Shown in pieces: positions 40,256 to 53,800 of a stretch of DNA of 64,000 nt. The DNA comes from Lanius collurio (Eukaryota; Chordata; Aves; Passeriformes; Laniidae): NCBI GenBank assembly GCA_020086605.1, contig JACBWW010000003.1:55833150-55897149 (forward strand). The letters are read 5' to 3'. Both the position numbers and the translations under genes were made by a program. Under the pieces are notes generated by a model that did no database searches, was not told where the DNA came from, and saw only the letters and a program-made list of their open reading frames with translations. Position 1 is the stretch's first letter; the number at the start of each line of letters is the position of its first letter.

Positions 40256-43200
40256 AACCACCATCCCAGAAAATATGTGCTGTCCTGGAGCTGGCTCCAG
40301 CCGGCAAAACAAGCGGTAGGAATGGAGACATCGACACAAAATCCTGCCCCAGTGAATTCATTTGCAAACTTGTCATTACTTCAAGGGACCAAGATGCCAT
40401 ACGTTGCACTTGACCTAGCATTTGTTTTGAATAGCCCGTTATGGGATAACTTAATCCTAAAATTCTGCTGGCTCCCATCTCTTGCTGTAACTGCTTGCTT
40501 AAGATATCCTTCCACAATTTCATGTGAAGATTGAAGGTGATGGTAAAAAGCAGTTAATAGGAAAGGAAGGAGGTTTTTTTTCTCTTCCTGGTTACAGTTT
40601 AGCTTATTTAATTACCTTATTTTCCATCTCTGTTGATGTCTAAGCACACAGGGAAGTGGGGGACATTTAGAAAACAGCTAATTGGTCCTTGCTCCAACCA
40701 CCTCTCTGTGTACACAGCAGCAGATGTGATAATGTGTCCCAGAATGGGGACTTAATGGGCTTGTCTGGTGGAATATTATATTTTGGGGACAGAGAACTGA
40801 GAACAAGAGGTTTCATATGGTTAATTGCTTAAGTAAGGTGAAAACTAGATGAGTTTGAAAACAGCCTGAATGAGAAAATGTGCAGCCAAGGAGAGTAAAT
40901 GACTCACTTTGCTGCTCTCACACCCTAGTGAAAAGCTGCCAGGTATTTGGTGCTAGCAAAAGTAATGATGTATTAAACTTTGTCGCACTGGTTGATGAGA
41001 GCTAAAACCAGGTCTGTGTAACACAGCATTTACTGTTGTATTCTGAATTCTTGCACACAAAGTGTTTGGCTGAGTAGAGCACAAATTCATACTTATCCTG
41101 TATTTATCATATAAAGCAGATATCTTTCTGGGAAATGAAGAGTAAAGTATCTCTCCACATAAATCACTGGGAATTTTTCTTTCAACTTCAGTGAAGAAAT
41201 CCAAAGACATTAGGAGATGAAGAAAATTAGCATAATCAGCTCATGTAGTTTAATCCCCCTAGTCCAACCCAGGAATGTTCTCTATGTGCTACTGGTGAAC
41301 AGTTTTATCCCAGCCAGGTTTAGCTGACCTGCATTTCCCCACTCTGTTTCCTCTTGTAACTGTCAGAGAGCTCACAATGTGCCTCTTGGACCTCACAGAA
41401 GGGCACCCTGCACACAATTTATTTTAAAAGTGTAGTTACATTAAATATAAAGAGAAGGAGCACAGGGAAATATGGGAGCTACAAATGAAAATGCTTTCAA
41501 ATCTGATTATTTATATGGTATAATACATGAATATTTTAGATTTCTTCCTTTAAAAGGGCCATTAAGATTTGATAGTGACTGGAATGATGAACGCAACAAG
41601 GGAAAGAGGGCTTGTAGCAGATTTCTCAGAAAACAGAGGAATCTGCTGAAAGCTATGGAGTTTCCATTGGACAGCACAAGCACTGGGGGCTCAGACCTGC
41701 CACAGGTAAGAAAAACAGCTTCTGTTAAGCACGTATTTGTATCTCTCTAAAGTAATGCTTGTCACTGTCTCTATAATGTTTATATTAGAAACATAAAGTC
41801 CTGTCAGGCTTCATTTCAAATAAAAGAGCTTCAAATCCTATCCCTCAGATCACTCAATTTTCATTGACTAAGGTGAAATCACCCCCATGTACCTTCCATC
41901 CAACATGAACTCAATAAGCACTCATTGCAGACCATGAAGTGCTTGCCACAGTATTGCTGGAATTTATACAAATTGTTGTTATTAATGCAATGCCTGCTGT
42001 TACAATAGAAGAAACAAGGTAAATGGCTGTAGTGCCAGTCATTTTCTCTTGAGAGCTGAAGAAAAACATTTAGATTTAGACACGTCTGCTTGATTTTTTG
42101 TGTCATTAAACAGAAATAAAGCCAATTCTGGAGGAACTTTCCCCATTTATCACAGACTCAGCTGGTTTCCATAATTCCACTGAGCTCAATCTGAGAATAG
42201 CTGACAATTTGTCCTTATGACTAAATGTTATTCCATTATATAAATCCTGGATGTTATTCCAATACACAAAATATAAAAGAAGTTAAAACCCAGTGTATTA
42301 AGTTGGTTGCTGAGACAAAGATCTTGACAGAAATGAAATATTGATTAAATTTGGCAACATAACTTGGTGGGAATAGGAATGGGTGGTTCAATATGTCTCT
42401 AAGAATGTTTAACAAAGATGAAACTATACCAACACCATAGGTAGTCCCTGTATAATGGACTTTGGGCAACAGCCACAATTATTTTGTATTTTCTAGAGAT
42501 TAATTTGGCTTTGGAAAATGCAAAGTTCATAAACACACATACCTATGAATCATTTTCCAGTGCCACATTTATAATTCTTAGAGTTGTTGTCTTCCAACAC
42601 AAGAAGAAAAGCATTCCAGTTATGACAGTTTCTATTTTTAAAATGGCATAAGAAAAAACAAACAAACAAACAAAGTGCTAACAAACTCTGCAGCAAGAGA
42701 GGGGATAATAATGGGATGGATCACTCATCCCTGATAGTCAGAAGCATTACTTTGAGGTCTAATGTACTAACCTCTTTCCATGGCTTTCTCCTCCCTCCCA
42801 CAATTACCACAGGCCACTTATTTTTTCCTGTCAAGAGCTTCACCAAAAGAGATTACTAGGGGTTTTCAAGGTTGGGCTTGTTTTGTTTGGTTTTTTGTTT
42901 GTTTGTTTGTTTTTTAATTTATTTCAATATTTTGCTTTTGTTAAAAAGTCCAGTTCTGACTCCCAAGAGATATTCCTTTCAGTCAAGGAATGATAATGAA
43001 AAAGCTACTGAATCTATTAGTTCCACTAGTTACTATCTTTACCATATGTGAACTGCAAGGTTTTTGGAAACTGGTGATGAAAGAGAGTATAAACAGGTTT
43101 TCAAAGGGTGTTCACCCATATTCAGTGAGGTAGATCTGTCATAGGTGGATCTGTCCTTATCCCTTCTTTTTGTGTGTGATCCCATCTGCTTCCTCAGGCC

Positions 43201-43893
43201 AGAATTGCAATTGCGTGTTCGTGGGATAATGCAAATCAGGGAACTAATCTGGGCCTGGGAAAAAAGAATGCTCAGTCCATAGTCTGGTTCATTGTGAGGC
43301 CACATAAACTCCATGCTGGGATGGAGGACAGGGATTAAACCAGGGACCACCCATTTCACCAGCAACACAGAAGTCCATTGGCTCAAAAAGTTTAGCCAGA
43401 TGGCCTGATCCAAATCCTGCTAAAGCCACTGTGAGCCCTCCACGTTATCTTGGAAGGATTTCAGAGATGGGTGAGCAGAGAGAGAGTGACTCATAGCAGC
43501 ACTATGGACACCCTGGCCAAAACATCTGGGAATCATCCATTGCAACTTTGCAAAGGTTTCTCACAGCACTGAGCTGTAGGGAGTGAATCCTGTTTAATAA
43601 GATCGTGTGTAAGGACCAAGAATTTGGCTCTCAGAAAGCACAATATACCATACTTTTTTGCTGACAGTGCAAATCAATCCTTTTATAAGAATTGCCAGAC
43701 TGGGGAAAACTATGAGTTCAATTCCAGGAACATTTCTTCAAAAGCAGTCCTGGAATATGGCTTGTGTGGAAACACTGAGCTGGACAGAGGAACTGCCCAG
43801 CCAGTAGAAGAGAAGTATTTTCCCTTCCAAATTTTTTTCCCAGCAGGATGCCTTTTAAAGTCCAATGCACCTTGAAGTGATGCTGTGCAGCTA
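40256..43893. other. Intergenic sequence; no gene recognised
   Basis: AT-rich sequence with an (AAAC)n tract at about 42,652-42,674 and a (GTTT)n tract at about 42,879-42,916. Reading frames of up to 124 codons show no known motif. Confidence 0.5.
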
Positions 43894-43950
43894 AATAGAA
43901 TAGAATAGAATAGAATAGAATAGAATAGAATAGAATAGAATAGAATAGAG
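43894..43950 (+). repeat. (TAGAA)n microsatellite, 11 units
   Basis: Ten perfect TAGAA pentamers and a final TAGAG, seen directly. The motif matches the reversed terminal repeat of CR1 elements, so it may be an expanded CR1 tail, although no CR1 body is recognisable beside it. Confidence 0.97.
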
Positions 43951-44721
43951 CACATCACAGTGGCACAATGCAAACAATAGAAACATTCCATCCTTTACTA
44001 TATAGATGTTCATTATGAATGTTCTGTAAATCAATACACTGATAGGAGGCATTAAAATAAATCTTCATAGCTACTTCTCTGCCCTCCTGTTATAAAACCC
44101 ATCAATAGCAGAATTTCCACAGCTCACTAGGAAGCTCAGCATTGTGCTGAGCTACCTTTGGAGATGGAAAGCTTCCTATAATACCTAATTGAATAATCTT
44201 TTGGTGCATATTATGCCATCCACTTTTTTCCTGCCCTCAAAAGTAATGCAGAGAATGTGATCACCACTGGGCATTTTGTCCTCATAAAATCAACTGGTAT
44301 ATGAATGTGTTTTGGTTTGAAGGCTGCAATGCTTTTAACTAAAAGAAATACATCTTATCTTAGAAATAATGGAGATGAGCTTCTTCCTCGACCTCATATA
44401 TAACATCATCCTTGGCAGGAATATTTGAAATTTCTGGCAAAGCTACAGTATTTTCAAATAAGCAGAAGAAATCTATCTTTCCTATATCATTTCCACACAC
44501 ACTTTTGATTACTGAAACATCTAAAATTTCTGTTTCATTCCTTGTTCATGACATTCCTAGCTGCTTAGAATGTGCATATGGAAATCAGCTTAACAAAAGT
44601 CAGCAATAATGGAAATGCATGGGGAAAAAGCCTTCTCCTCTTTGTGGTATGTTCTATTTTGTTTGCATCAGCCTTCTTTCCCAAAAATTCCTTTCCACTC
44701 CTTAGGTCCATGTCAAGCAAA

Positions 44722-44775
44722 GTCATAGAATTATAGAGCTGTAAAGGTTGGATCATTGAGTCCGTCTGTGTCCAA
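44722..44775 (-). mobile_element. Short CR1 3'-end remnant, minus orientation
   Basis: TCATAGAATTATAGAGCTG followed by AAAGGTTGGATCATTGAGTCC resembles the reversed CR1 tail and the adjoining conserved block. Only about 50 bases are recognisable. Confidence 0.45.
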
Positions 44776-46980
44776 AGTGACTGGACTGTTTGGACAGCAT
44801 TAGTGTTTGAGCCCATCCTGTGCAATGACAGAAAATAGAACATTTTACAGAGGATCTGTTTTCTCTCTGGTCCATAAGTGAATTCAGCCCCTCATGACCC
44901 AGTCCAAGGAATCCAATTCAAGTATTATCAATACTCAAACCCCACTTGTCTGAGCCATCGTGTCCAGCCACTTCTGTGGACTAAAATGTTGTCTAAGGCC
45001 CCCAATAGCACACCTAAAACAGACTGTAGCAGTGGGAAACATTTTGTGCCTTTGCATCAGGTGGACCACAGCAATACAACATCTGGCCCTAAAACTTTTG
45101 ACAAATGTCTGTGTAACATTGCCCTATATTTTTGCTCCCTATGACAGTTCATATTACAAAGTGTAATTAAGTTCAAGGCCTCTGCCCTGACCCTTAGGGG
45201 AACCAGTGACCTGTGCCCAGGAAATCTGATAGATCAGCTAAAGGCTACAAATGAAAATCAGTGTCAGCAATTCAGCCCTCTACTAGAGCAGAGTATCTTA
45301 CAGCTACACTAAAGCTCCTTGGTTTAGAAAGTCACACTTCTTGCAGTCCTGGTCCAAAACTATGGCCTGTAAGTTCAGGGGCATCATCAGCATCATGACA
45401 TTTTGCCCTAAGTGGTAAATGTATCCCTTGAATTTAGTCTTCCCTGCAAGCAGAGACTATTTCCACACTAGGGAATGCCAGGTCAGTGAATAGGAGCTTT
45501 GTAGAAACTGAAGGTTCAGCCCCCACTGGGAAGCACGTACTTTGCTATCTCCAATCTGCACTTCCAGCCAACTCAAAAATGAGTTGATAAACAAAGAGCT
45601 TTATCCACTTACCAATGGCTGGAACACTAGGCAGAATTATTCTACTTCTAAGGAGGTAAAGGACTGCTTGCCATTCTGGAAAGGATTCAGGAATTGCCAG
45701 TCTTTGGTAGCTGAAAGAGAGAAGTGCCAGGCTGTAAAGCAGTATCTGAATTCACTGCATGCCTGTCCTTGCCATTCCCCATGCCAAAGGTATGGAAGAA
45801 AGAAATAGCAGAACAAAGCAAATAATTAACTGAGGATTGTGATTCACTGTCACTTCATAAGGCAAGAAAAGACATCTCCTGCCTGCTGCAAGGGCAGATG
45901 CTGGGTCAGAAAGCCCAGAGCTGGGAGGAGATGCTGGGTACTATTTGTTACCTGTGTGAGATTCTTCCATGGCTGTTTCAAAACTGCTCGTACAGAGACA
46001 GACACTAAATGTGGGGCAGCAGAGGTGCAAGGCTGGCACCTGCTGCATCCCTCAGCAGCACATCCCATGTCAGTGGGGTCAGAGGGCTTTGCCTCCCAAG
46101 CACTTCCTCCCTCCCCCTGTGCATATGCAGCTCTAAATTATCACAGGTTTTGCCTCTTTTCTTATCTCACAGTACAAGCATTACAAGGATCATGTAAATA
46201 ATGTTAACATTTCTAGCCTTGACTGTGAATTGTTTGATTCTTACACCACCAGAACACCTGTCTGCCTGGCACAGTTCTGTTCTCCCACAAAACACGCTTG
46301 CCATCTTCTGGCCAGGCCACCAAGCATCACGGGGCTAGCTGGAAATGCACTCTCACGTGTCTATATCACGGGCTTTCCCAGCTGTTAACAAAATCAATTA
46401 GCAAGCAGTTTGAAGTTAAATCTTGCTTTGGGAAGTTCCCCTATCACAGAAGAATTTAGCTTTCAAGCTGTGCAAAACTCATCTTTCTTGATTCATAAAG
46501 ATTTGCATGAATTTTTTGCTTTTATCTTAACACTTGCAAATATTCTGAGTTTCATTTATTCAGAGCCTAAAGGAGATATTTGGCCAAAAGTCTGGGTTAT
46601 TATGCTGCTTTTACATTTAAACCACAGGTTTCAGAGGCTTTTATAAGAAACTAGTGTTAACCAAAACTGGAATTACAGTTTTCATTAACAGTTATTAAAC
46701 ACCAACCTTGAAGTGGAAGGTGAGTCTGAACAAAGTTCATATGGTATCAGGTTCCAGCACAAATATTTGATGTGGCTGTAATTAAAGCCAATGCTAGAGT
46801 TTAATATCACCTTGATATCCTCCTCAGCCAGGGAGGATCTTTCAGGAAGAACACATCTTCTGCCATGGCAGGTCTAGTTTCCTGTATAACTCTGAATTCT
46901 CTTTACTTTTGTGTCTCTCATGTTTTCTGTGAACACATATCTCCCAGACCAACTCTTCTGAAGACTGAAACCATCCTGAG
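44776..46980. other. Intergenic sequence; no gene recognised
   Basis: Mixed-composition sequence without recognised genes. The stretch near 46,830-46,880 resembles one near 47,570-47,630 (see findings). Confidence 0.45.
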
Positions 46981-47094
46981 AAGTGTATAATTTCAGACAA
47001 AAGTATAAAAATAATTCTTTTGATATTATTATTATTAAAGTGTGTAATTTCAGACAAAAGTATAAAAATAATTCTTTTGATATTACTATTATTA
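46981..47094 (+). repeat. Tandem duplication, two copies of a 57-base unit
   Basis: AAGTGTATAATTTCAGAC at 46,981 recurs as AAGTGTGTAATTTCAGAC at 47,038, and the following ~40 bases are almost identical. The two copies differ at very few positions, so the duplication is recent. Confidence 0.95.
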
Positions 47095-47150
47095 TTATCA
47101 ATAATAATAATAACAATAATAATGTTATTATTACCATTACTATTATTTTA
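47081..47150 (+). repeat. (ATT)n/(AAT)n simple repeat with inverted halves
   Basis: A TATTACTATTATTATTAT run turns into AATAATAATAATAAC and back to TTATTATTACC, so ATT and AAT arms face each other and can pair. It adjoins the 57-base tandem duplication, whose unit also ends in ATT repeats. Confidence 0.9.
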
Positions 47151-49531
47151 ATGCTCCAATAGAGAGCAGCTGACACAGTCAATTGTTTCCACCTAGTTTT
47201 ATATCAGCTAGCTGGTGTTATCTGGCTACGGGTGCTGGCAGCCAGCAGTACAATCCAGTCTGTGAGCTGTTTTCAGTTATCAGGAACCAACTAAATTTAG
47301 TAGCCCACAGATCAGCAAGCAGCTCCTGTTTGGGACTGTGTAGGCAGAGGACAGGGGAACTAGGGGCAGGGTTGTCCTGTACGTAACTTCGGAAAGTTGA
47401 GGTTTTCCGCTATGATTTTTTCTGCCAAGTCTTTGTACTGACAGTGGAGTTCAGCAAGGCTGGAAATTGCAGCATGAACACCAAGGCAGAGGCAAGCTCT
47501 GGCAGGCAAGGCTCAGCTCAGGGGTGACAGGGAGACTGGTGTCATTTCCAGATGACATTTCATCTGTAAGGCAGGGTTTTTCAGAAAGACCACATTTTCT
47601 GCTGTGGTATAGCTAGTTTCCAGCAAAAATCAGATCCTCCCCACTTCTGTCCTTCACAAAACAAGTAGCACAAATGGTAAAATGAATGTCGACCCCCAAG
47701 CAAAAGGAACTTGCCTTGCCCTCTGTAATTTCACTTTGTAACTCAGGAGTTCTGTATCTGCATTCCAGATGTTACTAAATAACTGAGCACATATTGAATT
47801 GGCAGATCTTGCCTTTCAGTGATACAATCTCCCCATGTGCAGCCATGCATCCCCTTGTAAGGGGAAAAAATGTTGAGTGTAATGCATAATTAATTTCCTT
47901 AGTTACAAAAACCAACATATAGTGCAAGGTTCTATATGTACAGCTGTTATTTAATTTGTCATTTGAAAGGGAAACTTTTCATTAATGCATTTTAAAATTA
48001 ACACTAGATCTGCATTTTATTTCTTACATTTACAGCTGCCTAACACAAAGCATGGCTGAGGTCAGAGAAACTGCTATGATGGCAGCATGCGCTTTTCCAT
48101 GTGCTCCACACAAAATATCCCAATCATCTCTGTTTCTCCCTCTCAGGCACACCATTTCTGAGCTGCTGTCTGAAAAAATGAGCTGCACCAGCTGTCAGGG
48201 TGTTCCAGCTTCCTGCCAGTTTTAGCAGACATATTTTTCTTTGAACAAATAGATACTGAACTTCTATTACAAGAAGTAATAGCCAAGAACAGCTACAGAA
48301 CAGAAATTAATATTAAAATACAGAAATATTAGAATTATAATGAATATTAATTCCTAGGGCAAATTTCTAGCATCTAGTCCGAGATACTTTTAATATATTT
48401 TACTACTTTAACATTCTAGACTTGTTTTTACTGAGTGTACAATTTGTAGGAAAGCATGCTGTCTTTTCTACTATGGATTAATAACAGGATTAGGGGGCTG
48501 GGAAAACCACAAAGAAAGGGGATGATATCCAACAGGCAAGCACATAATACTGCCTGTCTCAAGCAAGATGCACTCAAACACTCAAAAACCATGGCAGAAG
48601 ACAAAGGAATACATGACAATAACAAAAAAAAATAAAAAGGATCTTTATTTATTCTTTTGGTTTTTGCTTGCTTAGTTATGTCTTCAAATCAGGCCTGGAA
48701 TAGAGAGCCAGCAGCTCTGGGAAGAAAGGCAAATCTCTGCAGCAGGAGCTTCAATGTGTGTGGAGACTTAGGAAAGACAGACTTATCTCCACGTAATGCT
48801 TGGAAAACAAAAGAAAACGACAACAAGGATCAGGAGGGATCTGGGAGGAATGATCTGAAGTGGTGCATTTCCCAGAGCCCCAGCAGAGGGGGGACGTGGA
48901 GCTGAGGAAGCCAGAGGGGAGTGCTGCCCTGAGCATGGTGCCTCGGGCAGGAGCTGGGCAGGGCCCTGGCTGGCAGCCACATGGAGCTGTCCTCCAGTAC
49001 ATCCCTTCGGGAGCAGGACAGATGTGGGAAGGGGGCTGCACTCCTGAAACATATTCCTTGTCTCTCTCTTGTCTCCTTGCTAAGTATGCTGGTCAGAGCT
49101 AGGAAATGAGACAAATGTGCCAATGAGCAACTGTTAATATAATTTGTTCTCTTAGCCCCTTTTTATTTTCACAGAATGCAAAGGCCAAAGGCTCTTTATC
49201 TGTATAGTTCTGTTCAGCAGAAAATTGTAAAGCCATAACCAGCAAGGTCTAACACATTTCTTAGCAATCATTTACTTTAATGAGAATGAAAAATCTGTTA
49301 TTATAGGTCTATGAGAAAATTACAGAATTAAGAGATTCTTCTCATGCTTATAATGCACTTGTAACTTTTCTCCTCTCAGCAATGACCCAAGGCTTGTCCA
49401 TGGGCTTTGACTCTCCAGCACCTGCCTTGCTTTGTTAAGGCAGAAAAAAATCTTTGGGCACTTTGAGCTTTCCAAATGAGCACTCTCTTCAAATAACACA
49501 CATAATAACACCATGCTCCACTAAGGGGAAC
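47151..49531. other. Intergenic sequence; no gene recognised
   Basis: No recognised gene. A GC-richer patch at 48,840-49,030 has overlapping open frames on both strands but no domain or repeat identity. Confidence 0.45.
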
Positions 49532-50070
49532 AGTCATAGAATCATGGAATCATAGAATGGCTTGAGTTGGAAGGGACCTTAAAGCTCACCCGAGTTCCAA
49601 TTTCCCTGTTGCAGACAGGGATACCTTCCACTAGGCCAGGTTGCTCAGAGCCCCAACCAACCTGGCCTTGAACATTTCCAGGGAGGGGGCATCCACAATT
49701 TCTCTGGGTATCCTGTGCCAGTGCCTCACCACCCTCACAGCAGAGAATTTCTTCCTGCTATCTGATCTAAACCCACCTTCTTTCAGACTGAAGCCACTCC
49801 CCTTTGTCCTGTCACTGGATGCCCTTTCAAAAAGTTCCTCTCCATCTTTTCTGTAATTCCTTTCCTGTGCAGGGCCACAATCAGGTCACCCCAAGCCTTC
49901 TCTTTTCCAGACTGAACAACACTAACTCCCTCAAGCTTTCCTCATAGGAGAGGTACTCCATGCCTTGGATCATCTTGGTGGCCTCCTCTGGACTTGCTCC
50001 AACAGGTCCATGTCATTCTTGGGTTGCAGACCCCAGAGCCTGATGCAGTGCTCATATGTTACAGACATTG
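49532..50070 (-). mobile_element. CR1 LINE, 5'-truncated, minus orientation
   Basis: A well-preserved reversed CR1 3' end: tail ATAGAATCATGGAATCATAG, then GAGTTGGAAGGGACCTTAA, CCACTAGGCCAGGTTGCTC, CTCTGGGTATCCTGTGCCAG, CTTCTCTTTTCCAGACTGAA and CTCTGGACTTGCTCCAACAG. The copy is about 540 bases long and among the least diverged in the window. Confidence 0.96.
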
Positions 50071-53000
50071 TCACATCACACAGATGAGAAATCAAAATCA
50101 ATCCTTCACAAAAACAAGGTATTACAATTTGGTTAGCTAAATATTAACTATAAGTAAATTTGTTTCTGCTTTGTTAGTATCTTTTAAGAAATGCTATCTA
50201 AGCCCATGACATTTAGCTGTAGAGAAGGAATAAACCCCACATTTAATAACTAATCTTAACCATGTTAATTTTTGCAGGGAAATTCTTAATATATTCAAAA
50301 GGTCCCTAGGTCAGTAAATATACTCCCAAGTTTTATCTCAGCTTTTCACACGCTACCTTGATTTGCTTTTTTCTCTTCAGAAGACACAGATATAGACTAT
50401 TCTTGGGTAAAGACTACTGGTGTCTTTAACAATAATATTAAAAATACTCTCATGAGTGTAAATCCTTTCCATTGAACTTTAATATGTTACAGCAATATGT
50501 TCATCTTTAAATATTTTGCCATTCCTGCATTGGCAGTGCCACACATGCAAGTCTGCCTACACCAAACACAGGAGATGCAGGAGAGCCTGTGCATCTTCGT
50601 GCCAGAGCTGGCATTGCTCCCAGGTGCTCACGGCAGGGCCCTGGGCAGGGCTGAGGGCACGGCTGGTCCCTGCAGGAGACAAAGAGCTGCCCCACCAAGG
50701 CACAGCTGCCTGCTGAATCCACCAAAGCCTACATTAATAAAACAGTGATATTTGGCTTTTAAAAAATGCAGATCAGTCTATTTCATGCAAGAATATCATC
50801 CTAGGAGAAGAAAATCCACGTTAGGTTCCTTTCATGAGTCTTTGGGTTTTGTTTCAGTCCAAAATACAGATGTCCTTAGTGATGGTAATGAAAAACTATT
50901 ACAACAAAATGAAAGATACATTGTACAGGGCTTTATTCTTACATGAGGAATGCAGTATGATATAAGGGAATTCATCATAAAAGGTCTCTGGAAAGGAGAA
51001 ATGAAATTTGGGAATAGTTAATGGATTGCTTCATACATTGCAAACTAAAACACAGTTTTGACATGCACATTTGCACTGTTTTCCTTAGGAGCCAACTGTT
51101 TTCAATCTTACAAAAATTACAGCTACCGAATTTGGCTAAATTTACACAGGGTATTTCAAGGCAAAGGTATCATGTGTATTTAGTTTTTCAGGATCTTGTA
51201 GTTAGGAAAAAAAATCCAATCCTCTTAAAACCTTCCCTGCCTTTTTATTCTTTTTTAATTATGAAAATGTGATTTTTGCAAGACCATGTGACTTTTCACT
51301 ATCTGATGTGAGCACTTGCATTAATCCAATAAAGGCTTTGGCTTGAAGGGATAATGAGAGCATTTAAACAAGTGGGGGAGTTTTAAGAAATCTAAAGTTT
51401 AGCTAAAAGATGGGTTTAGATTTGGCCATAATATATGGGCACAGCCCCTTAGCATAGTCTCAGCACACTGATATAGAAATTAGGCTGTTCTACCATTCCA
51501 GAAGATATAAAGATTCCCTTATGTCCAGTTAATTCAAGGCATGTGACATATACAGCTGATAATTTGTGTTTATGCAGTTCCTCTTGTTCTAAAAATCTCA
51601 GATGGAAAAATATTAGCAACTTTTGAAAAAAATCATATGACTTTTGACTACTCTGAACTATCAAAAATGTCCCAAAAAACATTTTTACCTGACAGAGTAA
51701 AACCCAGCCTTCTGCCACGTGCACTAACAAATGTCAAAGAATTCCAGTGACTTGTTATTGAAATAGACTGATGTGCATCCGTCTGACTCAGCCTCATACA
51801 GGAGGTGTATTAAGTTATTCTGAAAATATTTTCGAAGGTTAAGTTCTAGTTTGTTATGAAACAGCTCCCCAGGGCTTGTTCTTTTGTGCTGCCATGTCCT
51901 GGGTGTGGGCCTGACGCCTGACACCAAGTCAGGGCAGGTAACCCGGTCCCGGCGATCCTACGGGGAACGACCTTCATCTGGAGCCAGGACTATTTCCCCT
52001 TAGCAATTCACCTATACAGACAAATAAAGCAGCTTTCTTCTTAATTTGCATGCTAGTTATGAATGAGAAATTGAAGAATTCCTCAACCAAGGAATTATTT
52101 TTGTGTGTGTGAATTAATATAAATGTACTGGGAATAGTATTTAACCCCCAAATATACAAAGAAGTTGAGACTGCATTTAACTCTTGAAATGTTTTACCAA
52201 ATTTTCCTGCACTTGTGTCTTTGACTGAAGTTGAATTCAGCAGAGGTTTGCTTGTGTAACAACGCTGAATTTGGTTTATTATTCCACATTTGAAACTAGG
52301 TAATGCAAATGGCAAAATGAGACATATCCAGTAGATGTCATCATCCTGCATCCCATGTGCCTGATAATCCAGTTTAGATTTACTTTTTTAAAACTGAACT
52401 GAAATCAAAAGTAGGAGTCCTAATAGAAAGAAGTTTTCTGAAAAACTTGTGTAAAACATGTACTCATTTGTTCTGATACACCTCTATAACACTAGGATTT
52501 CTGGAATGTTTGCAACCTGGAAGTGTTCGTGTACAAAGTAATTTGCAGATATCTGTGACTGTACTCACATGCCCAAATAACATCTGTAAAATATGCCAGT
52601 AAATGCATGTATTTAAACCTGAAAATCCACTTAATGGGTTCCATTTAATCCACATGTCCTTGAAGCAATATAAATATGTACTACAGCATTGCCTCTGATC
52701 CTGAAGCCTGTACGGCAAAAATAGATTTAAGATCCTCTTTACAGATGAGAATATTAAATGAAGTTGAAAGGGCTTTGGGAGGTCAGGGAATTCCATTTCC
52801 ATAAATATTGCTTTAAGTTGTTTATTTCTTGACATTGCACCTCATATAAATTAATATTTTCATATGGATTACTGGGAATTATCAAGTACTCTGATGTGCT
52901 TGATTTACATTGCTTTTCATTTCAAATCAAATACTGTTATTTACATTCAGCAGCTTTATACTTAGTTGAGCAGTAAAATGATTCAGGCAAGTCTGAATCA

Positions 53001-53515
53001 CTGTGATTCAGCCATCTTCAAATGTTTTCACATTTTAAACCCTGACCTCTATTATTTGGCATGGGGAGTCTTACTAAGTCAGAGTTATGCCTTTCAGCAT
53101 GTGATTAAAACATGCACTTCGTCCATGTCCATGGATTTTGTAATACAATCCTTTAGCAATCTGGCAACATTTCTGGCTTTGTTAGCTGGGGCATTGCTTA
53201 GGAAAATTCCTGTGCAATACAGTTGTGGTCTGATCCAGACCCCTTTGGAAACAATAGAAAGGCTTCCAAGGGCTTAAGCCATGGACTAATGAGGTTCATG
53301 TGAAGGCTGAGCCCCAGCAGGTGAAGCAGGAGGCAGACACTGGTGGGAAATTGCAGCATGGCAGGTGCCAACAGGCTCACAAGCCCACCTTGGTTGTGTC
53401 CTGGAACTTGCTTTTAATTCCCTCAGGGGATGGGGTAGGAAATGTCCCACTTTCAGACGGGCTAACATTGTTACACATTGCTTTCAATTTAGTAATCTTT
53501 TTTTTATTTAGTAAA
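50071..53515. other. Intergenic sequence; no gene recognised
   Basis: AT-rich with two GC-richer islands, at about 50,580-50,720 and about 51,890-51,975, neither with recognised content. Reading frames up to 125 codons look like chance. Confidence 0.45.
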
Positions 53516-53800
53516 AATCATACAATCATATAATGTTAAGGGGTTGGAATGGACCTTAAAGATCATCTAGTCCCAACCCACCCTGCCATGGGCAGGGACA
53601 CCTTCCACCAGACCAGGTTGCTCAGAGCCCCAGCCACCCTGGCTTTGAACACTGACAGGGTTAGGGCAGCCACAACCTCTCCGGGGCACCTGTTTCAGTG
53701 TCTCACCACTCTCACAGTGAAAAATTTCTTCTTCTTATACCCTAAATTGTTCCTCTTTCAGTTTGTACTGATTACTCCTTGTCCTATTGCTACACTTCTC
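53516..53800 (-). mobile_element. CR1 LINE, 5'-truncated, minus orientation
   Basis: The reversed CR1 tail (AATCATACAATCATATAATG) is followed by GGACCTTAAAGATCATCTAG, CCCTGCCATGGGCAGGGACA and GACCAGGTTGCTCAGAGCCC, all close to the family consensus. Similarity fades near 53,800. Confidence 0.95.

Noticed and set aside
43894..43950. CRISPR-like array
   Set aside because: The repeats are a simple pentamer microsatellite without spacers, and the genome is vertebrate.
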